Shown here piece by piece: positions 1-7,615 of a stretch of 28,681 nt of DNA. The translations under genes were made by a program, and so were the position numbers. Location: assembly GCA_045604945.1 (NCBI GenBank), contig JAZUPA010000080.1:1-28681 (forward strand). Reading direction: 5' to 3'. The notes under the pieces are model-generated. The model worked only from the letters and a program-made list of their open reading frames with translations. It ran no database searches and was not told the DNA's origin. The DNA is from JAISGQ01 sp045604945. Lineage in GTDB: Bacteria > Bacillota > Clostridia > Oscillospirales > Acutalibacteraceae. Each line of letters opens with the position of its first letter. Position 1 is the first letter of the stretch.

Positions 1-2
1 GT

Positions 3-20
3 AAAACCGGTGGGTTTTTT
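3..20 (+). terminator. Possible end of an upstream terminator
   Basis: A short AAAACC/GGTTTT stem with a four-base loop runs into a T-rich stretch. It may be the tail of a longer terminator for a gene left of the window, but the edge cuts it off, so this is weak. Confidence 0.25.
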
Positions 21-51
21 AAATTGGGATATTGTAACCCCCCCGCCGGGG

Positions 52-69
52 CCCCGCCCGCAGGCGGGG
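52..69 (-). terminator. GC-rich hairpin ending the rnf/peptidase operon
   Basis: A perfect 7-bp GC stem (CCCCGCC/GGCGGGG, loop CGCA) lies just beyond the stop codon of the minus-strand peptidase gene, followed by more C/G runs. There is no clear U-tract, so it may be a Rho-type or structural 3' end rather than a classical intrinsic terminator. Confidence 0.45.
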
Positions 70-78
70 GCTTAATCA

Positions 79-783
79 TCAGTTGAAAGCATCCACATCG
101 ATGCCCTTCATTATTCTGCGCTTCTGCACAAAGTCAGGACAGAGCTTCAGCAGCACCGCATAGAAGCCTGAGCCGTGGTTTGCCTCCACAAGATGGGCTA
201 TCTCATGGGCGGTGACATAGTCGATAAGCTCCCTGTCAAGGCGCACAAGATGCTCGTTGAGCCTTATTGTGCCGCTTTCGGAGGTGCAGCTGCCCCATCG
301 GGAAATCATCCTGCGCACCGTAAGGGTCGGACGCTCAATGCCCAGTCCCTTTTCATCGGCAACAGCCATCATTCGGTCAAGGGAATGTGAAAGCTCCTCT
401 TTTGCAAGGTTATGCAGAAATTTTTCCACAGCTTCCTCAATATGCCCCTTGTCCGAAGGGTCGGGGACGCTGACGAAAAGTGCAAAATCACCCAGCAGCA
501 CCCTTGTTCTGCCTGAGGATACAATGATCTTTCTCCTGGTGCCGAGCACCGATATTTCAAGACCGTTTGCAATGCGCTCAGCCTGGGCTTCCTTCTTTTC
601 TATGCGGGAAATCACCCATTCTGCGTTCTTTGCGACAAAATCATGTATCTGCTCATCGGAGCAGGTTTTCGGAGCTGAGACGAGAGCAATACCGTCACGG
701 ACTATCATCTTCAGCTTGCGCATATTCTTTTTTGTGACCTCGTAGTTGAAGATTCCCTCTTCGCCTTTATAAACGTATGTCAT
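79..783 (-). CDS. YgjP/DUF45-type M48 zinc metallopeptidase
   Basis: A 234-residue predicted cytoplasmic protein of the YgjP/SprT-like (DUF45, M48 clan) metallopeptidase family. The C-terminal third shows the family hallmarks: a WGSC motif, then the zinc-binding HEIAH with a third histidine in the following NHG, and aromatic and proline residues near the C-terminus. The N-terminal half is a beta-rich domain typical of this family. I chose the ATG at 783, which has GAGG eight bases upstream, over the overlapping GTG at 792. It begins 27 bases after the rnfA-like stop and so is probably the last gene of the rnf operon, in the position where rnfB normally lies. The substrate is unknown. Whether it works with the Rnf proteins or is a passenger cannot be told. 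Confidence 0.85.
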   Translation of the reverse strand: MTYVYKGEEGIFNYEVTKKNMRKLKMIVRDGIALVSAPKTCSDEQIHDFVAKNAEWVISRIEKKEAQAERIANGLEISVLGTRRKIIVSSGRTRVLLGDFALFVSVPDPSDKGHIEEAVEKFLHNLAKEELSHSLDRMMAVADEKGLGIERPTLTVRRMISRWGSCTSESGTIRLNEHLVRLDRELIDYVTAHEIAHLVEANHGSGFYAVLLKLCPDFVQKRRIMKGIDVDAFN

Positions 784-810
784 CAGTAACACCTCAGGGA
801 CAGTATACCA

Positions 811-1320
811 TTACAGACCGCTGAATGCAAGTGCGCACAGCCCCGAAATGATAAGGACGGAAGGCAGCCCCCTTACGCATCGGGGACTTTCGGAAAGTCT
901 GATGCGGTGGAGGACCGGGGAAAGTGCGGTTATGAAAACCATAACGCCTGCGGCGGTACAGACAGAGCCGAGGACCGATGCGCCCCAGCCTGCTCTTTCG
1001 GGCTGCGTCAGCACAAGTACGGCAACTGCGGCGGGGAGAAATACCGAGCTTTCCTCAGGCAGAATCAGTTTCAGCGCGGTGCGGGCAGTGAGAAAGGAAA
1101 ACAGCGCACAGATAATAACAGAAGCCGTCTCACCCCACAGGGCATCAGACAGCATCCTTGCGCCGTCGGTAAGAAGAAAGGCGCAGGCAAGGGCGAGGGA
1201 GGTGAGAAAAGCAGAGCGCACAGAGCAGAGCAGTCTTTCCTCGGGCAGTGCGGCAGGGGCAGCAAAAACAAGTGCGCAGGAGGACAGCACCCCTGCGGTC
1301 AGAAGCTCCGTATTTCCCAT
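811..1320 (-). CDS. rnfA: Divergent RnfA-like membrane subunit
   Basis: A 169-residue, very hydrophobic protein with about six membrane segments. Its last 60 residues match the RnfA pattern well: a Gly-rich helix, a charged loop, then a RGLPSVLIISGLCALAF-type end that corresponds to the GLPIALITAGLLALAF end of canonical RnfA. It is shorter than usual (RnfA is about 190 residues). The two cysteine positions that hold the membrane [2Fe-2S] cluster in RnfA (in GLCPF and TTNCAVLG) align by eye to Ala24 and Leu102. A good ribosome-binding site (AAAGGAGT) precedes the ATG, and the reading frame is intact. It follows rnfE by 18 bases. The RnfA family call rests on operon position and the C-terminal pattern. 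Canonical electron transfer through it is doubtful. Confidence 0.7.
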   Translation of the reverse strand: MGNTELLTAGVLSSCALVFAAPAALPEERLLCSVRSAFLTSLALACAFLLTDGARMLSDALWGETASVIICALFSFLTARTALKLILPEESSVFLPAAVAVLVLTQPERAGWGASVLGSVCTAAGVMVFITALSPVLHRIRLSESPRCVRGLPSVLIISGLCALAFSGL

Positions 1321-1338
1321 AATTACTCCTTTCGAAGA

Positions 1339-1863
1339 TCAGTGTTCAGGACTTTTGTGAAGGTCGGGAAGGCAGAATTTCTGCACCGCCGCCGTGATGA
1401 CCCCTGCGAAGATAAACCCCATGGAAATATCCCCCGAAAGGGGAAGAAAAGAGAAAGCGAGCCGCGCAAGAGCGCAGAGCGGCACAAGAACTGAAGATAT
1501 AAGGACAAAGCAAAGACCGCTCGGCAAAGACCCTTTGAATGAGGTGCCGAAGCAGGCGGAAAAGAACAGTGCGGCGCCGGTGAGGGGAAAGGTCAGGACG
1601 CCTGTAAAGGACAGAGGAAACAGTGCGGCGATTATAAGCTCACAGCCTGCGGAAACCGCCGCGGATACCATAATTACAGCAAAGGGAGAAAGGTGTGGCA
1701 CATTGCTTTTTTCGGTCAATGCTGCCGCAAGGAGCGCAGCACAGCCTGCAGCCAGCACCGATGCGGCACAGCCGAGAGACAAAGGAAGGGATGAAGTCCC
1801 TGCGGCAAGGGCAGGGGATATGGCGGCAAGGCACAGGGGGATGTTTCTGCGGTGTTTATCCAT
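1339..1863 (-). CDS. rnfE: Divergent RnfE-like membrane subunit
   Basis: A 174-residue hydrophobic protein with about six membrane segments, in the rnfE slot after rnfG. Residues 7-35 (NIPLCLAAISPALAAGTSS and following) echo the canonical NPxLxxxLGLCPxLAVTTS motif, but the cysteine is Ser16. A later FPLTGAAL stretch (92-99) corresponds to IPLIVVNC, again without the cysteine. In canonical RnfE these residues help ligate the [2Fe-2S] cluster shared with RnfA. The start codon overlaps the rnfG end (ATGGATAA), indicating translational coupling. The frame is open with no sign of decay such as internal stops. Identification is by order and pattern. It could be a membrane subunit specialised for a non-canonical role. 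Confidence 0.65.
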   Translation of the reverse strand: MDKHRRNIPLCLAAISPALAAGTSSLPLSLGCAASVLAAGCAALLAAALTEKSNVPHLSPFAVIMVSAAVSAGCELIIAALFPLSFTGVLTFPLTGAALFFSACFGTSFKGSLPSGLCFVLISSVLVPLCALARLAFSFLPLSGDISMGFIFAGVITAAVQKFCLPDLHKSPEH

Positions 1864-2833
1864 TCATATCACTCCCTGACCCCTCTGCAGAAACAGCGCC
1901 GCCGCTGCTGAGGATAAAATTTTCGGTAAACCGCACTGCGGTGTTGGCGCCGTCGGTTACGGCAGTGGAAGACACCGTAGCTCCCGAAATACCGTCGATG
2001 GCGGAATAGTCCGATGAGCCTCCTGCCTGGGCGCAGCACTGCTGAGAGAGGGCGACAAAGGGGGTTATCTTTATGGAGACGCCTGCCACAGCATCGGTCT
2101 TTCCGTCCGCACCGAAGACTATCTTGGAGGGGTCCTGCAGGTCGATAAGCCGAGCCTCCATAAGCTGCGCCTGCTCATGCCACATAAGCCCCTCCGCGGT
2201 CATTACATACTCCCCGTCAATGGACGCCTGACGCTTGCTTTTGCCTCCCGACTCACTTTCCGCATCCCACAGTGCGTGGGTTATGATGCCGTTTTCCACA
2301 GTGACGGTCACGGTGTTTTTATATCCTGCATCGAAGCCTTCCTCCGCTGCAATATATGTCCCGTCGGAAAGGGCGCTTCGCCCAAGCTCCAGAGGGCAGG
2401 CGGCGTTTACAAACTGGGCGAGGAAGGCGTTGTCCGCAATTCGCCCTCCCAGTCCCTCGGTCTCACTGTGTCTGCCGACAGAAACCCCCGTCAGCCTTTT
2501 TGCATCGGCAGATACTCCCACCGTCAGCTCTATCTCTCCGCCGTAGCCCTGCACAGTCATTTCGATGATATAGCCCTTCGTCCTCCCTGAAGAAATTCCC
2601 CTGTAGGCGGCGGTGATATCACCGTAGGGCTCCCCTGCCTCGCTGATGTCTATTTCCTCATATTCCTCAGCGCCGAGAATCCCTTCGTAGCGGTTTTTCA
2701 GCGCACTGCCTGCGGTGCTTTCGCTGACACGGGCGGCTGTCAGGGACATTATCCACAGAAGAAACACGCTGACAGCTATAACCCCAAGAAAAGAGCCTGC
2801 ATTCCTGATAAGGCGCTTTGTATTATCCTTCAT
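1856..2833 (-). CDS. rnfG: RnfG flavoprotein subunit with an inserted extra domain
   Basis: A 325-residue protein, against roughly 190-220 for usual RnfG. It has one N-terminal membrane helix (about 14-34), then an RnfG/FMN-binding domain with a KRLTGVSVGRHSETEGLGG segment (112-130) and the covalent FMN site DGISGATVSS, with Thr286 as the expected flavin attachment residue. Between these, residues about 155-268 form an extra module (DGTY...GFDAGYKNTVTVTVENG...WHEQA...TDAVAGVSI) resembling the FMN-binding-like domain of bacterial lipoproteins. The start overlaps the rnfD end by 11 bases. In Rnf complexes RnfG faces outward and passes electrons between membrane flavins. The retained flavin motif suggests that it can still be flavinylated. 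Confidence 0.88.
   Translation of the reverse strand: MKDNTKRLIRNAGSFLGVIAVSVFLLWIMSLTAARVSESTAGSALKNRYEGILGAEEYEEIDISEAGEPYGDITAAYRGISSGRTKGYIIEMTVQGYGGEIELTVGVSADAKRLTGVSVGRHSETEGLGGRIADNAFLAQFVNAACPLELGRSALSDGTYIAAEEGFDAGYKNTVTVTVENGIITHALWDAESESGGKSKRQASIDGEYVMTAEGLMWHEQAQLMEARLIDLQDPSKIVFGADGKTDAVAGVSIKITPFVALSQQCCAQAGGSSDYSAIDGISGATVSSTAVTDGANTAVRFTENFILSSGGAVSAEGSGSDMNG
2030..2371 (-). other. Extra FMN-binding-like domain inserted in rnfG
   Basis: This part of rnfG encodes residues about 155-268, lying between the conserved HSETEGLG segment and the SGAT flavin site. Its pattern (DGTY, GYKNTVTVTVENG, WHEQAQ, QDPSKIVF, TDAVAGVSI) is like domains found in secreted FMN-binding lipoproteins. 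Boundaries are approximate and judged by eye. Confidence 0.6.
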
Positions 2834-3740
2834 ATCCGTATCTGACCTTTCCGTAAGCTATGGGAGCGGTTAGCTCCTCGATAAGGGGCGAGAAGAAGTT
2901 CATTGTGAGTATTGCAAAGCAGACTCCCTCAGGGGTATTTCCCCATTTTCTTATTGCGAAGGTGAGAACTCCTGCGCCTATGCCGAATATCCATCTGCCC
3001 TTGTCTGTTGTGGGAGCTGAGGAATAGTCGGTAACCATGAAAAAGGCGCCGAAAAGCGCACTGCCGCTGAGAAGCGCGCCCACAGCATCCCCTGTAAGAA
3101 ACCTGTCCCCTCCGAACATCAGCGTCAGCACCGCAAGGGTCGCCAGCATCCCGACGGGCGCAGCGAGGGATACAAGCTCCATGCAGCGCAGTATTCCGAA
3201 GCCCAGAATCAGCATGATGGCGCTCGTCTCCCCCATGCTGCCTGCGTGACTGCCCGACAGAAGGGTGAAGAGCGGTGTGCTGTCCCCTGCAAGAGGGGTT
3301 GCGGAGGAAACTGCGTCAAAGGTGTAGTTGTTGACCTCGGCGGCAGCGCCCAGCAGCAGCGCTGCGCGCCCTGCAAGGGCGGGGTTGAAGATGTTCTGAC
3401 CGATTCCGCCGAACAGCTGCTTTGCGGCGATTATTGCGACGATATCCGCATATATGACAGCCCATACAGGGGTCGTGACAGGCAGACTCAGGGCGAGCAG
3501 CAGACCTGTTACGGCGGCAGAAAGGTCGGAGACGGTGATTTTTCTGCCTGTGCATAGCTGCCACAGAGCCTCTGCAGCAACGCACACTCCCACCGACAGC
3601 AGACACAGAAGCAGCGCCCGAAGCCCGAAATACCACACCGCCGCCGTCAGGGACGGACAAAGGGCGATAAGCACCCGGAGCATGATATTGTCAGTGGACT
3701 GAGAGCTTCGGATATATACAGAGCCGGGATAGCTGCTCAT
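2823..3740 (-). CDS. rnfD: RnfD membrane subunit of Rnf-type complex
   Basis: A 305-residue membrane protein of the RnfD/NqrB family with about nine hydrophobic segments. The DAVSSATPLAGD motif matches the SxATPL flavinylation site at which FMN is covalently bound to threonine in RnfD. A later GDAVGALLSGSALFGAFFMVTDYSSAP segment, typical of RnfD, is present (part shown: FMVTDYSSAP). The ATG at 3740 was preferred to an upstream in-frame start because a strong GGAGGGGAGG site precedes it, the N-terminus then fits the family, and it forms an ATGA overlap with the rnfC stop. In the complex RnfD binds flavin and contributes to the ion-translocating membrane part. Confidence 0.9.
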   Translation of the reverse strand: MSSYPGSVYIRSSQSTDNIMLRVLIALCPSLTAAVWYFGLRALLLCLLSVGVCVAAEALWQLCTGRKITVSDLSAAVTGLLLALSLPVTTPVWAVIYADIVAIIAAKQLFGGIGQNIFNPALAGRAALLLGAAAEVNNYTFDAVSSATPLAGDSTPLFTLLSGSHAGSMGETSAIMLILGFGILRCMELVSLAAPVGMLATLAVLTLMFGGDRFLTGDAVGALLSGSALFGAFFMVTDYSSAPTTDKGRWIFGIGAGVLTFAIRKWGNTPEGVCFAILTMNFFSPLIEELTAPIAYGKVRYGYEG

Positions 3741-4969
3741 TTCCTCCCCTCCTTCAGCGAATATACAGCCCGCCGCGCCTTTGTGGTATTGTATGTCAGC
3801 TCGCGCTTTGCAGGGCAGACATAGGAGCAGCATCCGCAGGATATGCAGGCATCGGCGCAGAGCCTTTCAAGCTCGGCGGTATTCCCCTGCCTGTTTGCTG
3901 CGTCGATTCTATACGGCACTATCCGCGACGGACATACCGCCGCACAGGCTCCGCAGTGTATGCAGGGGCTTTCGGAAACGGCAACGGGGGGCAGCGCCAG
4001 ATACCCTGATGTGGTAAGGGATACAAAGGCGTTTTCGCTCTTTACCGTATGCCCTGTCATAGCGCCCCCTTCGATTATGACCGACCCTTCCTCCGCTCCG
4101 CCGCACAGGCTGATAAGATACTCTGCGGAGGTGCCGCAGGGGGTCAGGATATTTGCACATTTTCCCACCCGCCCCGCTACCGTTACAATGCGGTGTACAG
4201 GGGGCAGTCCTGTATCAAGGCTTTCTGCAAAGGCTGCGGCAGTGGCGCAGTTTGATACCACTGCGCCGCAGTCGGAGGGGAGTCTCATTGAGGGGACCTC
4301 TCTGCGAAGCACAGCTGCTATAAGCTGCTTTTCTGAGCCTTGAGGGAATCGCTTTGAAACCTTTACGATGCGGATGTTGTCCCCCAGAAGGGAGCCCTTG
4401 AGGGCGCTCAGCAGCTCCTGATGCTTAACGCAGATGAACACCGCAGGAGACCCTGCTGCATCCCTTAGAGCCTGTGCGCCCCGAATAACAAGATTCGGAC
4501 GGTTTGAAATCAGTGCGCGGTCGCAGCTTAAATGGGGTTCGCACTCGCAGGCGTTTATCAGCAGGAATCTGATATTGCTGCTGCTTTCGTATTTTTTTGC
4601 AGTGGGAAAGCCCGCTCCTCCCATGCCGACAAGGGATATTTTTCGCATATAGTCTATCAGGGCTGAGGAGGTGCGAGGGGGGCTTTCAAAGGGCTCTGCG
4701 GTGTCATCGCGGCTGTCGTTTTCCACGGTTATTTTGCCGTTCTTTATTTGGGAAACGAAACCCGAAACCGAGCAGTATACCGTAAGACCCCTGTGACTTC
4801 CGAGGGGTGTTCCGATTCTGACCCTGTCCCCCACCGCAGCGCACACAGTGTCGGAAACAGGCAGTGTGACAGTGGCGGGACAGGCGCGGATTATGGATGT
4901 ATCTGCAGTCTGCCCCGACGGTATTTCCGGCAGCAGCAGACCGCCTTCGAAGCCAACGGTATTTTCCAA
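3737..4969 (-). CDS. rnfC: RnfC, NADH- and Fe-S-binding subunit
   Basis: The peripheral subunit of Rnf complexes. The N-terminus has the GFEGGLLLPE segment equivalent to the family's GGxHPP motif, followed by a barrel-sandwich domain. The NADH/FMN-binding region shows SLVGMGGAGFPTAKKY and LLINACECEPHLSCD, both signatures of RnfC and complex I 51-kDa relatives. The C-terminus has two 4Fe-4S motifs, CIHCGACAAVCP and CISCGCCSYVCP. I favour a TTG start at 4969 (410 residues) because a GGGGAGGGG site lies just upstream and the family N-terminus begins there. An open frame continues upstream to 5101 with an unlikely Cys/Arg-rich sequence. It is the first gene of the operon. No convincing promoter was found, only weak AT-rich candidates on the minus strand around 5100-5150. 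Confidence 0.9.
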   Translation of the reverse strand: MENTVGFEGGLLLPEIPSGQTADTSIIRACPATVTLPVSDTVCAAVGDRVRIGTPLGSHRGLTVYCSVSGFVSQIKNGKITVENDSRDDTAEPFESPPRTSSALIDYMRKISLVGMGGAGFPTAKKYESSSNIRFLLINACECEPHLSCDRALISNRPNLVIRGAQALRDAAGSPAVFICVKHQELLSALKGSLLGDNIRIVKVSKRFPQGSEKQLIAAVLRREVPSMRLPSDCGAVVSNCATAAAFAESLDTGLPPVHRIVTVAGRVGKCANILTPCGTSAEYLISLCGGAEEGSVIIEGGAMTGHTVKSENAFVSLTTSGYLALPPVAVSESPCIHCGACAAVCPSRIVPYRIDAANRQGNTAELERLCADACISCGCCSYVCPAKRELTYNTTKARRAVYSLKEGRK

Positions 4970-5193
4970 AGTAACCCCTCCCCTGTTGCTTTGGTGATAT
5001 TGTTGACAGGGGCAGGGAAATTTATGCAGAGAAACACACCTGAGCAAAGGCAAAAGCGCTGTTTTCTGACGATTATGACGACAAAAAAGACGGAAAAACA
5101 CATTTTATGCACAATAAATACACTTTTATGTAAAAAATCGACAAGAATGTGGTTTAAGTGAGATGTTTTTTGACGAATTTTATCACTTTTTCG

Positions 5194-5222
5194 TTGACAT
5201 TTTGCCTATATAATGTTATTAT
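5194..5222 (+). promoter_or_regulatory. Sigma-A-type promoter of the vWA/tubulin operon
   Basis: TTGACA at 5194-5199 and TATTAT at 5217-5222 with a 17-base spacer; the -35 box is perfect. Transcription would start near 5229, giving a leader of about 125 bases before the vWA start codon. Confidence 0.8.
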
Positions 5223-5305
5223 AGTAAAAGCCGATATTGTCGGAAAATATTAGCGGTGCGGCAGAAATCGCGGTTGTTTTTCACGGCAATATCAGGGAGG
5301 GTATC

Positions 5306-5326
5306 TGCGCGGTTTTCAGCCGCGCA
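5306..5326 (+). promoter_or_regulatory. Leader hairpin upstream of the vWA gene
   Basis: TGCGCGG/CCGCGCA forms a 7-bp GC stem with a 7-base loop. It ends about a dozen bases before the AGGAGGAGG ribosome-binding site. A GATATTG near 5233 could also pair with CAATATC near 5287. No T-tract follows, so it may affect translation or RNA stability rather than terminate. Confidence 0.4.
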
Positions 5327-5354
5327 ATATGTTTTCAGGAGGAGGAATACCCAT

Positions 5355-7592
5355 ATGAAGAGGCTTTTGAAGCCGATACTGTGCGGGGTGCTTGCTTTGC
5401 TGATACTGGTGTCGCCGATGTTTGGTGCAGCAAGGGTCAGCGCCGCTTCTGAGGTTACGTCGAGCACGAAGCCGTATGTCATTGCGGTGGTATATGACAA
5501 CTCGGGCTCAATGTATCAGGCGGGACGAACCTATTGGTGTCAGGCTAAGTTCAGCATGGAGATTTTTGCATCAATGCTGAATTACGAGAACGGTGACAAG
5601 CTGGTCATTTTCCCCATGGGAACCGTTACTACCGACGGAAAGAAGACACAGAGCAGGGATTCTGCTGACCCGATTGAGATTAACGGTCTTGACGATCTGC
5701 AGATAATCAACAATCTGTACACTGTAAACTGTATAAACACACCCTATGAGCCTGTAAAAGAAGCCTCAGATTATCTTGACGGCTTCGACAGCAGCAAGTA
5801 CGAGAAGTGGCTGGTCGTACTCACTGACGGTGAGTTCAACGCAGAGGAACGAGACGATCCGCAGGGACCGACAATTGATATGGGCGAAAGGCTTACCGCC
5901 CTTGCATCGCCGGACAAAAAGGTGTTCTACCTCGGTTTCGGCAATGCTCAGAATAATTTTGATTCCGATGTCAGCAAGGGACTCTATGTTGAAAAAAACA
6001 CCAAGAAGTCCCTGAATACGCGACTGGTCAATGTCTGCAATACCATTTTCGAGCGCGATGAGCTGAAGGATCTTTCAGGAGAGAAGCTGACCTTCGGTCT
6101 TTCAATGCGTAAGGTTCTTGTTTATGTACAGGGCGAGGGCTCCAGCATAGATTCACTGACCGATTCCTCAGGAAAAACCGTAAGCCCCTTCTCTGACAGC
6201 GGACAGAGAAAATTCAGCACACTGGCTTCTCTTATCGAAGAGCTGGATGATGTTACAATCGTCGTTGACGAAAGTCTTGCAGGTCAGGTTGTTACATACA
6301 CAAACTGCCCTGCGGGTGAATATACACTCGACTATGAACTTGCCAAGGGCGGTTCCGTCCAGGTGTTCTATGAGCCTGCGGTTGATGTTTCCGTAACGGT
6401 AAAGGATCACGACGGCAATGTGGTGGATCTTACCGCAGGCAAGGTCAATACCGGTCATTATACCGTTGATTACTGCATTGTTGACGCAATGACAGATGAG
6501 GATGTTACCGATTCTCCCCTCCTTAAGGTGGAAAATCTCGGGGCATGGCTTGAGCTTTCCGACGGAACAAGAATCCCCGTGGAGAACGGTCAGGAGATAC
6601 AGTTTCCCGTAGATGACGAGCTGGATCTGGTGGTTGAAGGCGATTACCTCGGTAAGTACCACATCTCAACCAAGGATTCCCCTGACAAATTCCCCCCTGT
6701 CAAGGTGGTGCTGCCCAAGGAGCAGAAGCTGACACTGGATGCTTCCACAAAGCAGGTGAGCAACTGGTTCCTTGAAAGCGATCATGATAAATGGAATCCC
6801 ATAATCCTCAAGGTAAAGCTCGACGGCGAGGAGCTTACCGATGAGCAGATGAAGGCTCTCGACCTGGATCTCGACATAAAGGACGACATAACCTACACCT
6901 GCAAGGTGCTGGAAGGTCAGTCCGCGTATGAGGTCAGGATCGGATACAACGAAAAGGGCGAATATGTACAGCCTGCGTACGGTACATACAAGCTCAGCGC
7001 AAAGGTCAGCATGACCGACAAATACGACCGTCCCATTAAGGATTCTGATACACTCAGCTTTGATGTGCAGCCCTACAGTGTTGTGTGGACATGGCTTGCA
7101 TGGGTTCTGGGCCTTATCGCTCTTGGTTTGATTATAACGGTAATAGGCAAGCAGAAGGTGCTGCCCAAAAAGATTTTCATAGAGTTTGAAGACGGCACAA
7201 GGGTAAATATCACCCCCACAGGCAGCAAGAAACGAAGCCGCATAATGCTCTCTTCTTCTGAATTCGGCGAGATAATCGTAGGTGAAGCAGTGGCAACCAC
7301 CGACCTCTTCAAGCGCGGCAGCAGCGGCGCAAGGTTTGAGTTTGTCAATATGAGCAGTCCCCCCAAGGGCGCAAAAAGAGGAGTCAAGAAGTTCACCATA
7401 AACGGAGAACAGTATGATTACGTTGAAAGGAACAACGGCTTTATCGAGCACGGCAACGCAGGAGCCGGAAAGGTTCAGCTCAGCGACCTGAAGTTCGATA
7501 TAGGAAATTCCTGCGATGTATGCTGGACACACATGACTCCCACAGGACTGAAGACACGAAACGGAACAATTCTTATAAATCCCAGAAATTAA
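5355..7592 (+). CDS. Secreted membrane-anchored von Willebrand A protein
   Basis: A 745-residue protein. Residues 1-31 are a signal peptide (basic MKRLLK, hydrophobic core, VSA cleavage-like site). A vWA domain follows (about 41-240) with an intact MIDAS DNSGSM at 48-53 and a VLTDGEF strand near 155, so metal-dependent ligand binding is plausible. The middle (about 250-570) is beta-rich with several repeated beta-sandwich-like stretches. One membrane helix (about 577-600) is followed by a basic stop-transfer sequence and a 145-residue cytoplasmic tail that could contact the tubulin-like protein. The ATG at 5355 is chosen because AGGAGGAGG precedes it and it begins the signal peptide. It is the first gene of the operon, 23 bases before the tubulin-like gene. 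The ligand is unknown. Confidence 0.85.
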   Translation: MKRLLKPILCGVLALLILVSPMFGAARVSAASEVTSSTKPYVIAVVYDNSGSMYQAGRTYWCQAKFSMEIFASMLNYENGDKLVIFPMGTVTTDGKKTQSRDSADPIEINGLDDLQIINNLYTVNCINTPYEPVKEASDYLDGFDSSKYEKWLVVLTDGEFNAEERDDPQGPTIDMGERLTALASPDKKVFYLGFGNAQNNFDSDVSKGLYVEKNTKKSLNTRLVNVCNTIFERDELKDLSGEKLTFGLSMRKVLVYVQGEGSSIDSLTDSSGKTVSPFSDSGQRKFSTLASLIEELDDVTIVVDESLAGQVVTYTNCPAGEYTLDYELAKGGSVQVFYEPAVDVSVTVKDHDGNVVDLTAGKVNTGHYTVDYCIVDAMTDEDVTDSPLLKVENLGAWLELSDGTRIPVENGQEIQFPVDDELDLVVEGDYLGKYHISTKDSPDKFPPVKVVLPKEQKLTLDASTKQVSNWFLESDHDKWNPIILKVKLDGEELTDEQMKALDLDLDIKDDITYTCKVLEGQSAYEVRIGYNEKGEYVQPAYGTYKLSAKVSMTDKYDRPIKDSDTLSFDVQPYSVVWTWLAWVLGLIALGLIITVIGKQKVLPKKIFIEFEDGTRVNITPTGSKKRSRIMLSSSEFGEIIVGEAVATTDLFKRGSSGARFEFVNMSSPPKGAKRGVKKFTINGEQYDYVERNNGFIEHGNAGAGKVQLSDLKFDIGNSCDVCWTHMTPTGLKTRNGTILINPRN

Positions 7593-7615
7593 ATCACTGA
7601 AAAGGAGATATAAAA

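Larger units (their letters stand above)
4970..5354. other. Divergent intergenic region between rnfC and the vWA gene
   Basis: About 385 bases without a supported gene. It contains an AT-rich stretch (5100-5225), a consensus plus-strand promoter at 5194-5222, and the transcribed leader of the vWA gene with a hairpin at 5306-5326. For the minus-strand rnf operon only weak candidates exist, for example TTGTCG-18-TATTTA around 5113-5142. The open frame continuing from rnfC up to 5101 is not considered coding. Confidence 0.6.

Noticed and set aside
907..1494. Plus-strand open frame across the rnfA/rnfE region
   Set aside because: Arg/Gly/Cys-rich shadow product that crosses two real genes on the other strand; no ribosome-binding site.
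4970..5101. N-terminal extension of RnfC
   Set aside because: The extension is Cys/Arg/His-rich and unlike the family, while a strong ribosome-binding site precedes the TTG at 4969.
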